Notes: generated by a model not told the origin, from the sequence alone. A DNA stretch of 64,000 nt from Negadavirga shengliensis (GCF_042652345.1 NZ_JBHSJJ010000002.1:310001-374000); one strand, 5' to 3'; counted from the first letter of the stretch, positions 25,224-33,890 are shown. Program-made: numbers and translations.

Positions 25224-28200
25224 TTATAGTTTGATGCTCAATCCCAGCGTATAAATCGCAGGTATTGGATACACTTGCATGTCAACTCCGTTATCCACTT
25301 CGGGATTAAAGCCATTGTACCTGAACAAGGTCAAGGGTCTTTCGGCAGTAAAGCTCAAGCGGGTCGTCGGCATGGGCAAACCAAACAGGTTCTTCCCAAA
25401 AAAAGAGTAAACCACTTGGACGTTTTGGACCCGGAAGTAGGAACCATCTTCCACAAAGTAGTCGCTCATGTTCTGATTCCAGGCCTTGCGGAGACCCGCA
25501 GCGGAGGGGTATTTGTTGGACGTGCCTTCCCCTCTCCAGAGGTTGGTGGCAAGGTCTGCGTCAATGTTGGTATCATTGGTCCAAATGACTTCTCCCCGCT
25601 TCCGGTTGAGTATCTTGTTGCCTGACTGTCCCTGGATCAATGCAGAAAACTCCAGGTTCTTATAGCGTAAGCCCATATTGGCCCCGTAATTAAGTTTAGG
25701 GAAATAGGAGCCTAATACCACACGATCCTCGTCATTGATGATTCCGTCCCCGTTTTGGTCCTTAAAGATCAGATCACCGGGGACCAGATTATTGGCGGCG
25801 ACAAACTCCTCGGTATAACCACTGTTCGCAATCTGGCTTTCGTTTTGGAAAACGCCTACGACTTCATATCCATAAAATGCCTGGTAGGGGCTGTCAAGGA
25901 TAGAAATCTGCCTGAACTCTGCCTGACCGGCGTTGATTCGGTCCGGGCCGCCCAGTGAAAGCACAGAATTTTTCAACGTGGCGATATTTCCTCCGATGTG
26001 ATAAAAAAGGTGCTGGGATATTTGGTTTTCCCAGTTGAGGGCAACCTCGACACCCTGGTTTCGGACAGCACCTATGCTTCTTCTTTGACTCCCCGCAAAA
26101 AGCGGGGTGGGTACCGCTACCGCCAGGTTCCGGGTATCCCGGATGTAGTAGTCTGCGTCCAAGGTCAGTCTGTTCCTAAAAAGTTTGGCGTTGACCCCGA
26201 TGTTCTTCTCTTCGGCGGTTTCCCAACGGTCGATCAGATCGAAAGTAGGGTTTAGTCTCCTGCCGATGATACGGATATCGTCAATGGCCGTCGCGGTCTC
26301 TTCAAGTGTGGGGGCCCCTACTGCCGGAGAGATGCCGGCGTTGCCCACCTGACCCCAGGACGCCCGGAATTTCAGGAAGTCGACTCCGCGGACATTGAAA
26401 AAGTTTTCCTCCGAAAGCACCCAGCCCACACCAAAAGTGGGAAATGCTGCCCAGTTCTGCTGGAATTTGTTGGTGCCATCTACCCGATAGGTTCCATACA
26501 CCAGATAACGGTCATCGTAATTATAGGCCAATCTTCCGAAATACGAAGTATAATTGATATTCAGAGCGATACCGTCTCCAATATCTTCTAAGTCCAGGTT
26601 CTGGGCATTGGACAAGTACCAGAGGTACTCGTTATTCCATGTGGGATCAGGACTAAGCAAGGTACCCCGGGCAAAAAGTCCCTCTCCATACTCATTCGTG
26701 AAGGACTGCCCCAGTGTGGCCGTCAGCATGTGGTTGCCCCACATGTTGTTATAAGTAAGGTAGTTGTCCACGATTTGATCAAACCGGGTGGAATTATCCC
26801 TTCTCAAAGCGGATTGGGGATCTGTCACCCCATTTCCGTAAGCGAAGCTCAGTTTCCGGTGATTGATCTGGTTCACCTTGTAATTGTAAGCGGTGTGGAA
26901 AGTCAGCCTATCCGGAATGAGCCTGACATCCGCGTGGAAGTTTCCGGCCAGTTTGGATATGTTGTTCCTGGTGTCATTGTACAACAGAGAATTAAAGGGG
27001 TTTTGAGGGCCCCGGTATCCAACCTGCTGGGCATTGGCCAAACGGTGCGGATATGCCCCGGTATTTTGTTCATCGTATACCGGTATGATGGGTACGGCGA
27101 AATAGGCAGCGGACCAGGCAGCCTCCTCCGCTACATATTGTCTTGCCAGGCTGAGGTTAAACGTACCTCCCACCGTTAGCCAGTCTTTGACTTCCGTGTT
27201 GAGGTTGGCACGCATATTGAGTCGCCTGTACTCATTGCGGGATTCATTGAGCAAGCCGTCCTGGGAGAAATAACTTCCCCCCACTGAGTACCGGGTTTTG
27301 GCGCTTCCTCCGTTGAAAGTCAGGCTGTGATTCTGGATGGGAGCCGGACCCATAACTTCCCTGTACCAATCCGTGTTGACGTCCGGAATATTAGGGTCCA
27401 TCCGGCTACGGCCATAACGTTGGATGGCGTTTTGCACAAAGGCAATATCAGCAGCGGATCCGGTTTCGTTGACATATTGCACAAACTGCTGGGCATTGGC
27501 CATCTTCAATACATTCTGGGGATTCTGTACGCCATAATACCCGTCATAGATAATTTCCGGCTGTTGTTCGTAGTTACCGCTGTTTGTCTCCACCAAGACT
27601 ACGCCATTGGCTGCCCGGATACCGTAAATCGCCTGCGATGAGGCATCCTTCAACACAGAAATGGACTTGATGTCACCGGGGTTGAGGAAGTCGATGTTGT
27701 CAAAAAACATCCCGTCCACCACATACAAGGGAGCCGCGCCACCTTCGAAGGAACCAATCCCCCGGACACGAACCGTCGGGGAGGACCCGGGAACACCCGA
27801 GCTGACAATCTGGACCCCGGCCACCCGGCCTTGCAGGGCCTGCATGGCATTGGGAGACGGGGTTTTTACCAGATCTTCTGTTTTCACCGTGCTGATGGCA
27901 GTGGTCAGGTCTTTTTCCTTCATGGCCCCGTAGCCCACTACTACCACTTCTTCCAACGACGCAGCGTCCTCCTGCATCTGTATATTGATGATGCTCGAAT
28001 TGCCTACTACTCTGCTTTGCCTTTCGAATCCGACAAAAGAAAAGACCAATACGCTTTCCGCGTTTGCTTCAATGGCATAGTTACCGTCAATGTCCGTCGC
28101 GGTGCCTGTGCTTGTCCCCTCAATAACCACAGTGACCCCGGGCAACGGATCTCCGTTCTGGTCCGTGACATTTCCCGTCACTTTTTGTTGGGCCAGCAGC

Positions 28201-28274
28201 TCGGTGGAAAAAACCACCAACACCATTATGAACGCTAACATTAATTTTTTTGAATAAGGGATTTTGGGCTTCAT
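25224..28274 (-). CDS. susC: SusC-family TonB-linked outer-membrane transporter
   Basis: A 1016-residue transporter. The ATG at 28274 gives a clean signal peptide (ends ELLAQ); an ATG at 28307 would add eleven residues before it. A CarboxypepD_reg domain follows (VTGNVTDQNGDPLPGVTVVI, about 32-112), then the SusC TonB-box region VVVGYGAMKEKDLT. The plug domain (about 125-235) has LQGRVAGVQIVSSGVPGSS and ISVLKDASSQAIYGIRAANG. The barrel ends LGLSIKL. It imports oligosaccharides with SusD across the outer membrane using TonB energy. As first gene of the operon it defines the PUL; the promoter should lie in 28308-28725. No HTCS, AraC or ECF sigma/anti-sigma gene is adjacent. Confidence 0.97.
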   Translation of the reverse strand: MKPKIPYSKKLMLAFIMVLVVFSTELLAQQKVTGNVTDQNGDPLPGVTVVIEGTSTGTATDIDGNYAIEANAESVLVFSFVGFERQSRVVGNSSIINIQMQEDAASLEEVVVVGYGAMKEKDLTTAISTVKTEDLVKTPSPNAMQALQGRVAGVQIVSSGVPGSSPTVRVRGIGSFEGGAAPLYVVDGMFFDNIDFLNPGDIKSISVLKDASSQAIYGIRAANGVVLVETNSGNYEQQPEIIYDGYYGVQNPQNVLKMANAQQFVQYVNETGSAADIAFVQNAIQRYGRSRMDPNIPDVNTDWYREVMGPAPIQNHSLTFNGGSAKTRYSVGGSYFSQDGLLNESRNEYRRLNMRANLNTEVKDWLTVGGTFNLSLARQYVAEEAAWSAAYFAVPIIPVYDEQNTGAYPHRLANAQQVGYRGPQNPFNSLLYNDTRNNISKLAGNFHADVRLIPDRLTFHTAYNYKVNQINHRKLSFAYGNGVTDPQSALRRDNSTRFDQIVDNYLTYNNMWGNHMLTATLGQSFTNEYGEGLFARGTLLSPDPTWNNEYLWYLSNAQNLDLEDIGDGIALNINYTSYFGRLAYNYDDRYLVYGTYRVDGTNKFQQNWAAFPTFGVGWVLSEENFFNVRGVDFLKFRASWGQVGNAGISPAVGAPTLEETATAIDDIRIIGRRLNPTFDLIDRWETAEEKNIGVNAKLFRNRLTLDADYYIRDTRNLAVAVPTPLFAGSQRRSIGAVRNQGVEVALNWENQISQHLFYHIGGNIATLKNSVLSLGGPDRINAGQAEFRQISILDSPYQAFYGYEVVGVFQNESQIANSGYTEEFVAANNLVPGDLIFKDQNGDGIINDEDRVVLGSYFPKLNYGANMGLRYKNLEFSALIQGQSGNKILNRKRGEVIWTNDTNIDADLATNLWRGEGTSNKYPSAAGLRKAWNQNMSDYFVEDGSYFRVQNVQVVYSFFGKNLFGLPMPTTRLSFTAERPLTLFRYNGFNPEVDNGVDMQVYPIPAIYTLGLSIKL

Positions 28275-28307
28275 GAATCCCTTACCATTTAGTAAGGCGT
28301 ATATCAT

Positions 28308-28725
28308 ACTTTACAATGTTTGGTTAGATAATTGAATTTGATTTGATCACTAAACTTGCTATAAACAATTAGGCCGTCATTCGGCAAAATGAAATTAGAA
28401 GATAGACAACCGAATCATAAAAAACTTCTGAAAATTCATTGAAAAACGTATCCGTTTTCCTTAAAAAATCAAAGAAAAAAAACCGCATAAATAACAGTCA
28501 AAAAAGCACCCAAAATCCATCCAGTTGCTGTTTTATAAATGAACATCCCGTTTTAATATCGAAGATTTTGTTTAGGTTTGTTTTTGCAGGTTATCCACCA
28601 ACAGACCTCGACTTTTACCCGTTTTTTCGAGATGTCATCCTAACTTCACCTTCCGTATTTACAGATCCTTTCACTTCAGGAACATGCACAACTTGGGTTT
28701 TATACACGTCATTAAGTGCACCTTT
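28308..28725. other. Non-coding gap upstream of the PUL
   Basis: About 418 AT-rich bases between SusC and a small acidic protein gene on the same strand. It must carry the PUL promoter and leader. I saw no convincing TTTG/TAnnTTTG pair, no strong hairpin terminator and no credible coding frame. Confidence 0.5.
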
Positions 28726-29028
28726 TTAATCTCTATCTCCCCCAAGGCTATAATGATTGTTTTCTTCATCTTCTGAGCCTATGTCTTCTTGTTCGTCATC
28801 CAGTTCACTTCCGGGAACATCCAGTTCTCGCCCCGCAAAATCCACTTTATCGTGCCGTTGTTTTAGCGACTCATCATCACCCATATCCATACTGAGGTCC
28901 TTCGGTCCCAAAGCCTCCATGTCCTCTTTTGTGATTTCATATTGCCTGTCAGTGCTTGCTTTGGGATTCTGCTTCTTATCCGATACGTTTTTATTGCGGG
29001 GTTTACTATTTGAATTTTTCTTAACCAT
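28726..29028 (-). CDS. Small, highly acidic conserved hypothetical protein
   Basis: A 100-residue soluble protein. The first third is basic (NSNSKPRNKNVSDKKQN). The middle reads YEITKEDMEALGPKDLSMD. The last third is strongly acidic (LDVPGSELDDEQEDIGSEDE) and ends HYSLGGDRD. No signal peptide or helix-forming membrane segment is seen, and the protein looks disordered. The acidic motif is one I recall from many Bacteroidota small proteins of unknown role. It is divergent from the DUF1704 gene (275-base shared AT-rich gap), so it may share regulation with that locus. Function unknown; a substrate for the neighbouring ligase and peptidase is only a speculation. Confidence 0.75.
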   Translation of the reverse strand: MVKKNSNSKPRNKNVSDKKQNPKASTDRQYEITKEDMEALGPKDLSMDMGDDESLKQRHDKVDFAGRELDVPGSELDDEQEDIGSEDEENNHYSLGGDRD

Positions 29029-29303
29029 GATTTCTGACCGTTGAGTTGGTAACTATTGTGCTTTGACTTTTTCCATACAATCATCAATATTCATGCCTTT
29101 ACCAGTACAAAAAATTATAAATAAATATATATTTATGGACTATAAATATAAATAAAAATAACATGGTCTATTATTTGTTAGACAATTTACGTATTTTAGT
29201 TATATAATCCAATTTAAATTTTAGAATAAATAAAACTATATGATTTGTTTATTTTGGAAGATTGATCCGGTATCGTTTTTTTCCATACTTAAACTTCACC
29301 ATT

Positions 29304-31133
29304 ATGCAGGAAAATATTAAAAATACCCTTACCGAATACCTGAGCAAAGGCTCCCATGTAAGCATCAAGTTAGAAAATGGGGGCAAGTTAAAAAAGGAAA
29401 GGCTACTTCCTTATCTATTGGTGTATCGATACGCATCCAGGGAGGACAAATGTATTCGGTTGGTATTAGGTGAATCTTCCTATGTCATTTTTCCCCAAAC
29501 TGAAAATCAGGATGGAGAAACGGCCCAAATAATAAAATATGTTTCCAAAAACATCTCGCAAAAAGTGGGGGCAGTAATGGTGCTGGAGTTTTGGATAGGT
29601 GAAGAAGGCAGTACCGACTTTAAGATTCTTGCTCCTAAGGGAATTGTGCCCACCACCGTGCAAACATTAGCCGAAGGGTTGGAAAGTTATGCCATCGACC
29701 GTATGAAATTGGGGGTAAAAACCGAATACAGCCAATCGCGGCATGCCCCCTGGTCTTCTCCGCTGCTTACGATGGAACAATGCCAGGAGGCTGGTATTTT
29801 ATTATTGGGCTTGGAAATCCCTCCTTTTTTCTTGGACAAAGAAAAAGACGAATTCTATTACCTGGAATTCCGTGATTTTAAAATTGCTTTTTCCAAAATA
29901 CTCAGAAAATGTATTTATACTTTCATCCGGGGCTACACTTCTCTTGGCATTCAGCATTATCACGCACTCGGAAGCACCACCATCAGTCCTTCTGTCTGGA
30001 AAATAGACCGGCAGTTATCTGAACTGCAAACGAAATACCAGTTTCTACTGCTTATATCCCCCTTAAATACCATGGAGGCGAAGAAGAAATTCCAAGCCAG
30101 AAACTTTCAGTCCAATCCCAGGTTTTTGTACCGTCTGCTGCCCATTGACCCGGATCAAATCAAAGAAGACCTGTTTAAAATCGATATCAGGAGCATTGAA
30201 GACCCTACCATTACTTTACTTTTTACAGCGAAAAGGGAGGAAATAGAAAAACAAGTGACGATGCTCAAAGAAAGGGGAACAAAGAATTTCCTGTTCAGCA
30301 GTATTCGTTTATACAGCTCCGTGGACAAGCACCTTTATGAGACAGCCATATCCATTTTAGAAAGCATCCCCCCGGAAAGAAGTGACGGGGGGGAATGGGT
30401 TGACTGCCATTATCTTGCAAAAAAATGCCGGGAAGAGATCGCTTATTACCGTCAGTTTTATCCGGCCATGGAGGCTAAAGTCGAGATTAAGCCTGATATC
30501 GTCGGCATGCTTGTATCCCAGGGCCAGCTGTATATCGGGGAAAGTTTTCGGGTTCCCAAAAACCGGGTAGAGGCTTTGGTCCATCATGAGGTCGGCACGC
30601 ATGTACTTACATTTTACAACGGAAAAGCCCAACCTTTCACGCAAATGAGTACGGGTTTTGCAGGCTATGAAGAACTGCAGGAAGGGCTTGCTGTATTGTC
30701 GGAATATTTGGTAGGTGGCCTTACCGGTGAGCGCATGAGAATGCTCGCCGGGCGGGTGGTGGCTGCGCACAGCCTCACCGAAGGGTCCGGGTTCCGGGAG
30801 ACATTTAAGCTCCTGACAGGGACTTACCGATTCAACGAAACGCCTGCGTTTGAAATCACCGCGCGCATTTATCAGGGCGGGGGATGCACCAAGGACATCA
30901 TATACCTCCGGGGATTGATCTCTCTGATAAAATACCTGAAAAATGAAGGAGAACTCTCCCCTCTATATGTGGGCAAAATTGCATTGGACCATGTTCCTCT
31001 GATCAAAGAATTACAGATGAGGAAAATCCTGAACCCCCATCCTTTAATTCCCCGGTTCCTCAAGCAGCGCGAAACGCTGGCCCGGTTGAACAAAGTAAAA
31101 AAAGGCCTGCCTCTGCTTGAAATGACCGAATAA
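29304..31133 (+). CDS. DUF1704/MATCAP-family metallopeptidase (QEGLA motif protein)
   Basis: A 609-residue protein of the family annotated as flavohemoglobin expression-modulating QEGLA motif protein (PF08014). The gluzincin motif is HHEVGTHVLTF (H-E-x-x-x-H type), followed by the family signature EELQEGLAVLSEYLVGG, where the Glu is the likely third zinc ligand. The N-terminal 230 residues form a separate domain. Human relatives (MATCAP) are tyrosine carboxypeptidases acting on tubulin tails. The ATG at 29304 (MQENIKN) is chosen over an in-frame start at 29262 because family-like sequence begins there. It is 43 bases upstream of an ATP-grasp ligase, so ligation and removal of an amino acid or peptide are probably paired. 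The physiological substrate in bacteria is unknown. Confidence 0.88.
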   Translation: MQENIKNTLTEYLSKGSHVSIKLENGGKLKKERLLPYLLVYRYASREDKCIRLVLGESSYVIFPQTENQDGETAQIIKYVSKNISQKVGAVMVLEFWIGEEGSTDFKILAPKGIVPTTVQTLAEGLESYAIDRMKLGVKTEYSQSRHAPWSSPLLTMEQCQEAGILLLGLEIPPFFLDKEKDEFYYLEFRDFKIAFSKILRKCIYTFIRGYTSLGIQHYHALGSTTISPSVWKIDRQLSELQTKYQFLLLISPLNTMEAKKKFQARNFQSNPRFLYRLLPIDPDQIKEDLFKIDIRSIEDPTITLLFTAKREEIEKQVTMLKERGTKNFLFSSIRLYSSVDKHLYETAISILESIPPERSDGGEWVDCHYLAKKCREEIAYYRQFYPAMEAKVEIKPDIVGMLVSQGQLYIGESFRVPKNRVEALVHHEVGTHVLTFYNGKAQPFTQMSTGFAGYEELQEGLAVLSEYLVGGLTGERMRMLAGRVVAAHSLTEGSGFRETFKLLTGTYRFNETPAFEITARIYQGGGCTKDIIYLRGLISLIKYLKNEGELSPLYVGKIALDHVPLIKELQMRKILNPHPLIPRFLKQRETLARLNKVKKGLPLLEMTE

Positions 31134-31176
31134 CCGAACCATAACTAACTAAACACTACCATAAACTTAAACCAAC

Positions 31177-32223
31177 ATGAAAATAGGATTTGTAGTCAAT
31201 CAAATAGCAACTGAAGAAGAGTGGTATGACACCACTTTATTGACATATACCGCTGTTCATAAAGGCCATGAAGTATACATCGTGGGTGTCGGGGAATTGA
31301 GCTACCTGGAGGACGGCCATATGGGGCTCCTTGCCGTAAAAGCCCCCCAAACCAAATCCCGGAACCTCGACAACTACCTTAAACTTTTCCAGGATCCTAA
31401 ACGTGAAAAATTCTTCATCACCTCAAAGGACCTGGATGCGTTGTTCCTGAGAAACAACCCCTGTGAGGAAATCGGTGACAGATCCTGGGCCAAAACCGCG
31501 GGAATGATATTTGGCCAAATCGCCATGGAAAAGGGTGTATTGGTATTAAACGATCCATATGCTTTAATGACTTCGTACAACAAAATGTATTTTCAACATT
31601 TTCCTGAGGAAGTCCGGCCGCGTACCATTATTTCAAGGGATGTAGAGGAAATCAAAGATTTCTTTCAAAAAGAGAAAGGTAAAATTGTTGTAAAACCTTT
31701 ACAGGGGTCAGGGGGCAAAGATGTTTTTCTTATGGACAATTCCACCAACCTCAACCAGATCGTGGAGACCATCGCCAGGTATGGCTTCGTCATCGCCCAG
31801 GAATATCTGCCCGCCGCAAAAAACGGAGATACCCGGGTGATCCTGGTCAATGGCAAAATCCTGGAGGTGAAGGGCAAACCCGCCATCATGCAGCGGGTGA
31901 ACAAAGACGGGGACATAAGGAGCAACGTTCATGTGGGCGGCACACCTACCAAGGCCCAGCTCACCGATACCATAAAAACCTTATGTGCAATCGTAGGCCC
32001 CAAGCTCATCAGGGACGGTATGTTCATGGCCGGCATAGATATCGTGGGAGATAAAATCATGGAACTGAACCTGGACAGTCCCGGGGGCATCGTGAGCATG
32101 GAAAGGCTGGAAAAGGAAAAATTCTCCAATGAGATCATCACCGCCATTGAGAGAAAAATCGAGTTCAAACGCTACTATCAGGGTAAACTGCCCAATGCTT
32201 TTCTGGCCACCTTGGATGTATAA
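31177..32223 (+). CDS. Glutathione-synthetase-like ATP-grasp ligase
   Basis: A 348-residue ATP-grasp amide ligase. The N-terminal pre-ATP-grasp domain begins MKIGFVVNQIATEEEWYDT. ATP-binding strands are seen in KIVVKPLQGSGGKDVFL and VIAQEYLPAAKNGDTRVI. The metal-binding end ELNLDSPGGIVSMER matches GshB-type enzymes. No gamma-glutamylcysteine ligase (gshA) is nearby, and the pairing with a DUF1704 peptidase suggests a product other than glutathione. It follows the peptidase by 43 bases on the same strand and is convergent with the AstE-like hydrolase, with a shared terminator hairpin. It would join an amine or amino acid to a carboxylate using ATP; the partners are not identifiable from sequence alone. 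Confidence 0.88.
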   Translation: MKIGFVVNQIATEEEWYDTTLLTYTAVHKGHEVYIVGVGELSYLEDGHMGLLAVKAPQTKSRNLDNYLKLFQDPKREKFFITSKDLDALFLRNNPCEEIGDRSWAKTAGMIFGQIAMEKGVLVLNDPYALMTSYNKMYFQHFPEEVRPRTIISRDVEEIKDFFQKEKGKIVVKPLQGSGGKDVFLMDNSTNLNQIVETIARYGFVIAQEYLPAAKNGDTRVILVNGKILEVKGKPAIMQRVNKDGDIRSNVHVGGTPTKAQLTDTIKTLCAIVGPKLIRDGMFMAGIDIVGDKIMELNLDSPGGIVSMERLEKEKFSNEIITAIERKIEFKRYYQGKLPNAFLATLDV

Positions 32224-32233
32224 AGAAACCATC

Positions 32234-32288
32234 GGAGCGATGGAAGGGTTTTATTGGCATTTTTGGACAATAAAAAACCCATCGCTCC
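32234..32288. terminator. Bidirectional terminator hairpin between the ATP-grasp and AstE-like genes
   Basis: Nested inverted repeats: outer arms GGAGCGAT (32234-32241) and ATCGCTCC (32281-32288), inner arms GGGTTTTATTG and CAATAAAAAACCC. The structure lies between convergent genes and covers the last dozen codons of the AstE-like gene, so the right arm doubles as coding sequence. Confidence 0.7.
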
Positions 32289-33201
32289 CCTGGTTTTGAT
32301 ATAAAGGCAAAAAAAGATAACCGTCCCATTCTGAGAATACCTGTTGTCCCCTTGAATAAGCCAATAATTCCCCAGGACTGACTTTGTCGAAATTCCTGAA
32401 TCCCGGTTTCATCTTAAATTCATCGCCGGGGAAGATTTCATGACGATAAATTACCCGAAACGCATCATCTGCCACGGAAACCTTTCTAAGAAGTTCCAGA
32501 TGGGACTGATAATCGGGAATGGCTTTTTCATCCACCATCCCGGCGCCCACCAAAGTAGCCCAAATAACCGACTCATGGTGGTCGACTGACCTGGGATCTT
32601 CGTGTTGTCCGGCCTCCAGCGTGAAGCCCACATGCCCTCTAAGGGTAAGGTAATGGTCAAAATGCCCTGGAATAAAATCCTCAATGCCCGAAACCACCGG
32701 CAAGGGGATCCGATTGGCAAAATTGAGATTTTCTGACCTTTTGTTTACACTGATATAAGGAACGGAAGGGGAAGAAGTGGTATGTAAATCCATGAAATTA
32801 ATCCCTCTGCCATTCTCATCCGCTTCCATTTCATCCACTATGGAAAGCAGTGAGCTGAATTCATTTGCCTCATGGAATCCAGGATACCTGCCACTTTTTA
32901 TGGCCGCTGCGGTGTCACGGGTACATATCCGGTTCAGGTCCCGGTCTATAAGTCTTTTACCTTCTGTTAGCGCCTTTACATTCCCCACCACCCCGATGAT
33001 CCTCCCTCTTATGTCAGGACTTAAAGTTTCAAGCTTATCCATAACCCTTTTGATGGCACTTGGGCCGCTGGGCTCGTTACCATGGACAGCCCCAGTCACT
33101 AAAAGAATTGGCCCCGGGGCTAAAATGGATTCAGGATAAGATCCCAAAATCCTTTGGATTTCGGCAGATTGGGTATTCACCGGTCCGTCTTTTTGGCTCA
33201 T
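32251..33201 (-). CDS. AstE/AspA-like zinc hydrolase (succinylglutamate desuccinylase family)
   Basis: A 316-residue M14-like metallohydrolase. Zinc ligands are in VTGAVHGNEPSGP (H-x-x-E) and NFMDLHTTSSPS (His); the catalytic Glu is in VGFTLEAGQHED. The C-terminal beta domain (about 220-316) is typical of the AstE/aspartoacylase branch. It removes an acyl or aminoacyl group from an amino acid amide. No arginine succinyltransferase genes are nearby, so arginine catabolism is unlikely. Placed against the ATP-grasp ligase and DUF1704 peptidase it may hydrolyse the ligase product. A small charged protein gene lies 11 bases upstream, so the two form an operon. Confidence 0.87.
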   Translation of the reverse strand: MSQKDGPVNTQSAEIQRILGSYPESILAPGPILLVTGAVHGNEPSGPSAIKRVMDKLETLSPDIRGRIIGVVGNVKALTEGKRLIDRDLNRICTRDTAAAIKSGRYPGFHEANEFSSLLSIVDEMEADENGRGINFMDLHTTSSPSVPYISVNKRSENLNFANRIPLPVVSGIEDFIPGHFDHYLTLRGHVGFTLEAGQHEDPRSVDHHESVIWATLVGAGMVDEKAIPDYQSHLELLRKVSVADDAFRVIYRHEIFPGDEFKMKPGFRNFDKVSPGELLAYSRGQQVFSEWDGYLFLPLYQNQGSDGFFIVQKCQ

Positions 33202-33212
33202 CAGTGCTGGGA

Positions 33213-33485
33213 TTAATTTGATTTCTTTCTATGCTTATATCTGTCTGTTTCACTGGAAGACTGCTTTTTTGCCTCTTCACTCCTTCCCATACTATCAGGT
33301 TCTTCTTTTGGGGCTTTCTGTCTGTCTGGATCCGGCACCGTGCGGGGGTCCGCATCAATAAATTCTTCAACTCCCTCTTCATCGTCGACATCTCTATCGG
33401 ATATTTTCTTCTTCTTTTTTGCTTGGGCTTCAATCAGTAATAGAAAGAGCCAAAGGTATTTTCGATTATAAATTGCCGTTTTCAT
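33213..33485 (-). CDS. Small highly charged secreted protein, unknown function
   Basis: A 90-residue frame. The N-terminus looks like a signal peptide (RKYLWLFLLLIEAQA) followed directly by KKKKK. The rest is very polar: DRDVDDEEGVEEFIDADPR, then DPDRQKAPKEEP, and a Lys/Arg-rich end. The stop is 11 bases from the AstE-like start, and the ATG lies at the edge of a dispersed repeat also found at the aldo/keto reductase start. A second open frame overlaps it on the same strand (33131-33433) but runs into the AstE gene and lacks a start context. No family recognised; it could be an exported peptide or a chance frame. Confidence 0.5.
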   Translation of the reverse strand: MKTAIYNRKYLWLFLLLIEAQAKKKKKISDRDVDDEEGVEEFIDADPRTVPDPDRQKAPKEEPDSMGRSEEAKKQSSSETDRYKHRKKSN

Positions 33486-33610
33486 ATGTTTATAATTGTT
33501 CCTTAATTGTCATATGGAATCTTGCATGATAGATAATCAGCCCTCCGTTCCGTGTGACGATTCCGTCATGCTCTATTTCATATGATTATAATTGTTTTTC
33601 AATGGTCATA
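33479..33610. repeat. Dispersed repeat overlapping a start codon, copy 2
   Basis: Matches 4258-4385 in order: ttttcatatg.ttataatt, catatggaatct.gca, cgtcatgctc.atttcat, ttataat and caatggtca. Its left edge covers the ATG of the small charged protein gene. A partial third copy of the cgtcatgc..gatttcatctgt segment lies near 33793-33813. Confidence 0.6.
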
Positions 33611-33890
33611 ACTTGTCCCGCACCTCAGGTCGGGATAGCTTGTCCCGGCCTGCCCCAGCCTGTCCCGAACTGGTTTCGGGAAACTTGTTTCGGGGAACTC
33701 GATTCGGGAGAATCCCGCATGATTTCCCCTGCCCCCCCGATAGCTATCGGGGCTATCGGGGCTATCGGGGCATCCCTGTGGGTGACGATCCCGTCATGCC
33801 CGATTTCATCTGTCCGTTAATTTATAATACTTAAATAATATTATATTTAAGCATATAATCAAAAATGATTCCTGATTAGATTATTGATTG
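33611..33890. repeat. Palindrome and short tandem-repeat cluster
   Basis: A GC-rich stretch of variations on tgtcccg/ttcggga words. It contains the palindrome CCCCGATAGCTATCGGGG (33735-33752), followed by tandem copies of gctatcggg running to 33770. An AT-rich tail follows. No gene is supported here; short plus-strand frames are made of the repeats. It probably forms several alternative hairpins in RNA or single-stranded DNA. Confidence 0.65.

Noticed and set aside
31177..32223. Naming the ATP-grasp ligase gshB
   Set aside because: No gshA nearby and the context points to a different product, so no gene symbol is given.
32251..33201. Arginine succinyltransferase pathway (astE proper)
   Set aside because: No other ast genes in the window; only the fold-level assignment is safe.
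33131..33433. 100-codon minus-strand frame overlapping the small charged protein
   Set aside because: Runs into the AstE-like gene and lacks a signal or start context; the other frame fits the operon spacing better.
33735..33770. Possible CRISPR-like repeats
   Set aside because: The tandem units have no spacers and no cas genes are near.
33592..33834. Two plus-strand frames of 80-88 codons
   Set aside because: Composed of tgtcccg/ttcggga repeats and palindromes, giving low-complexity peptides.
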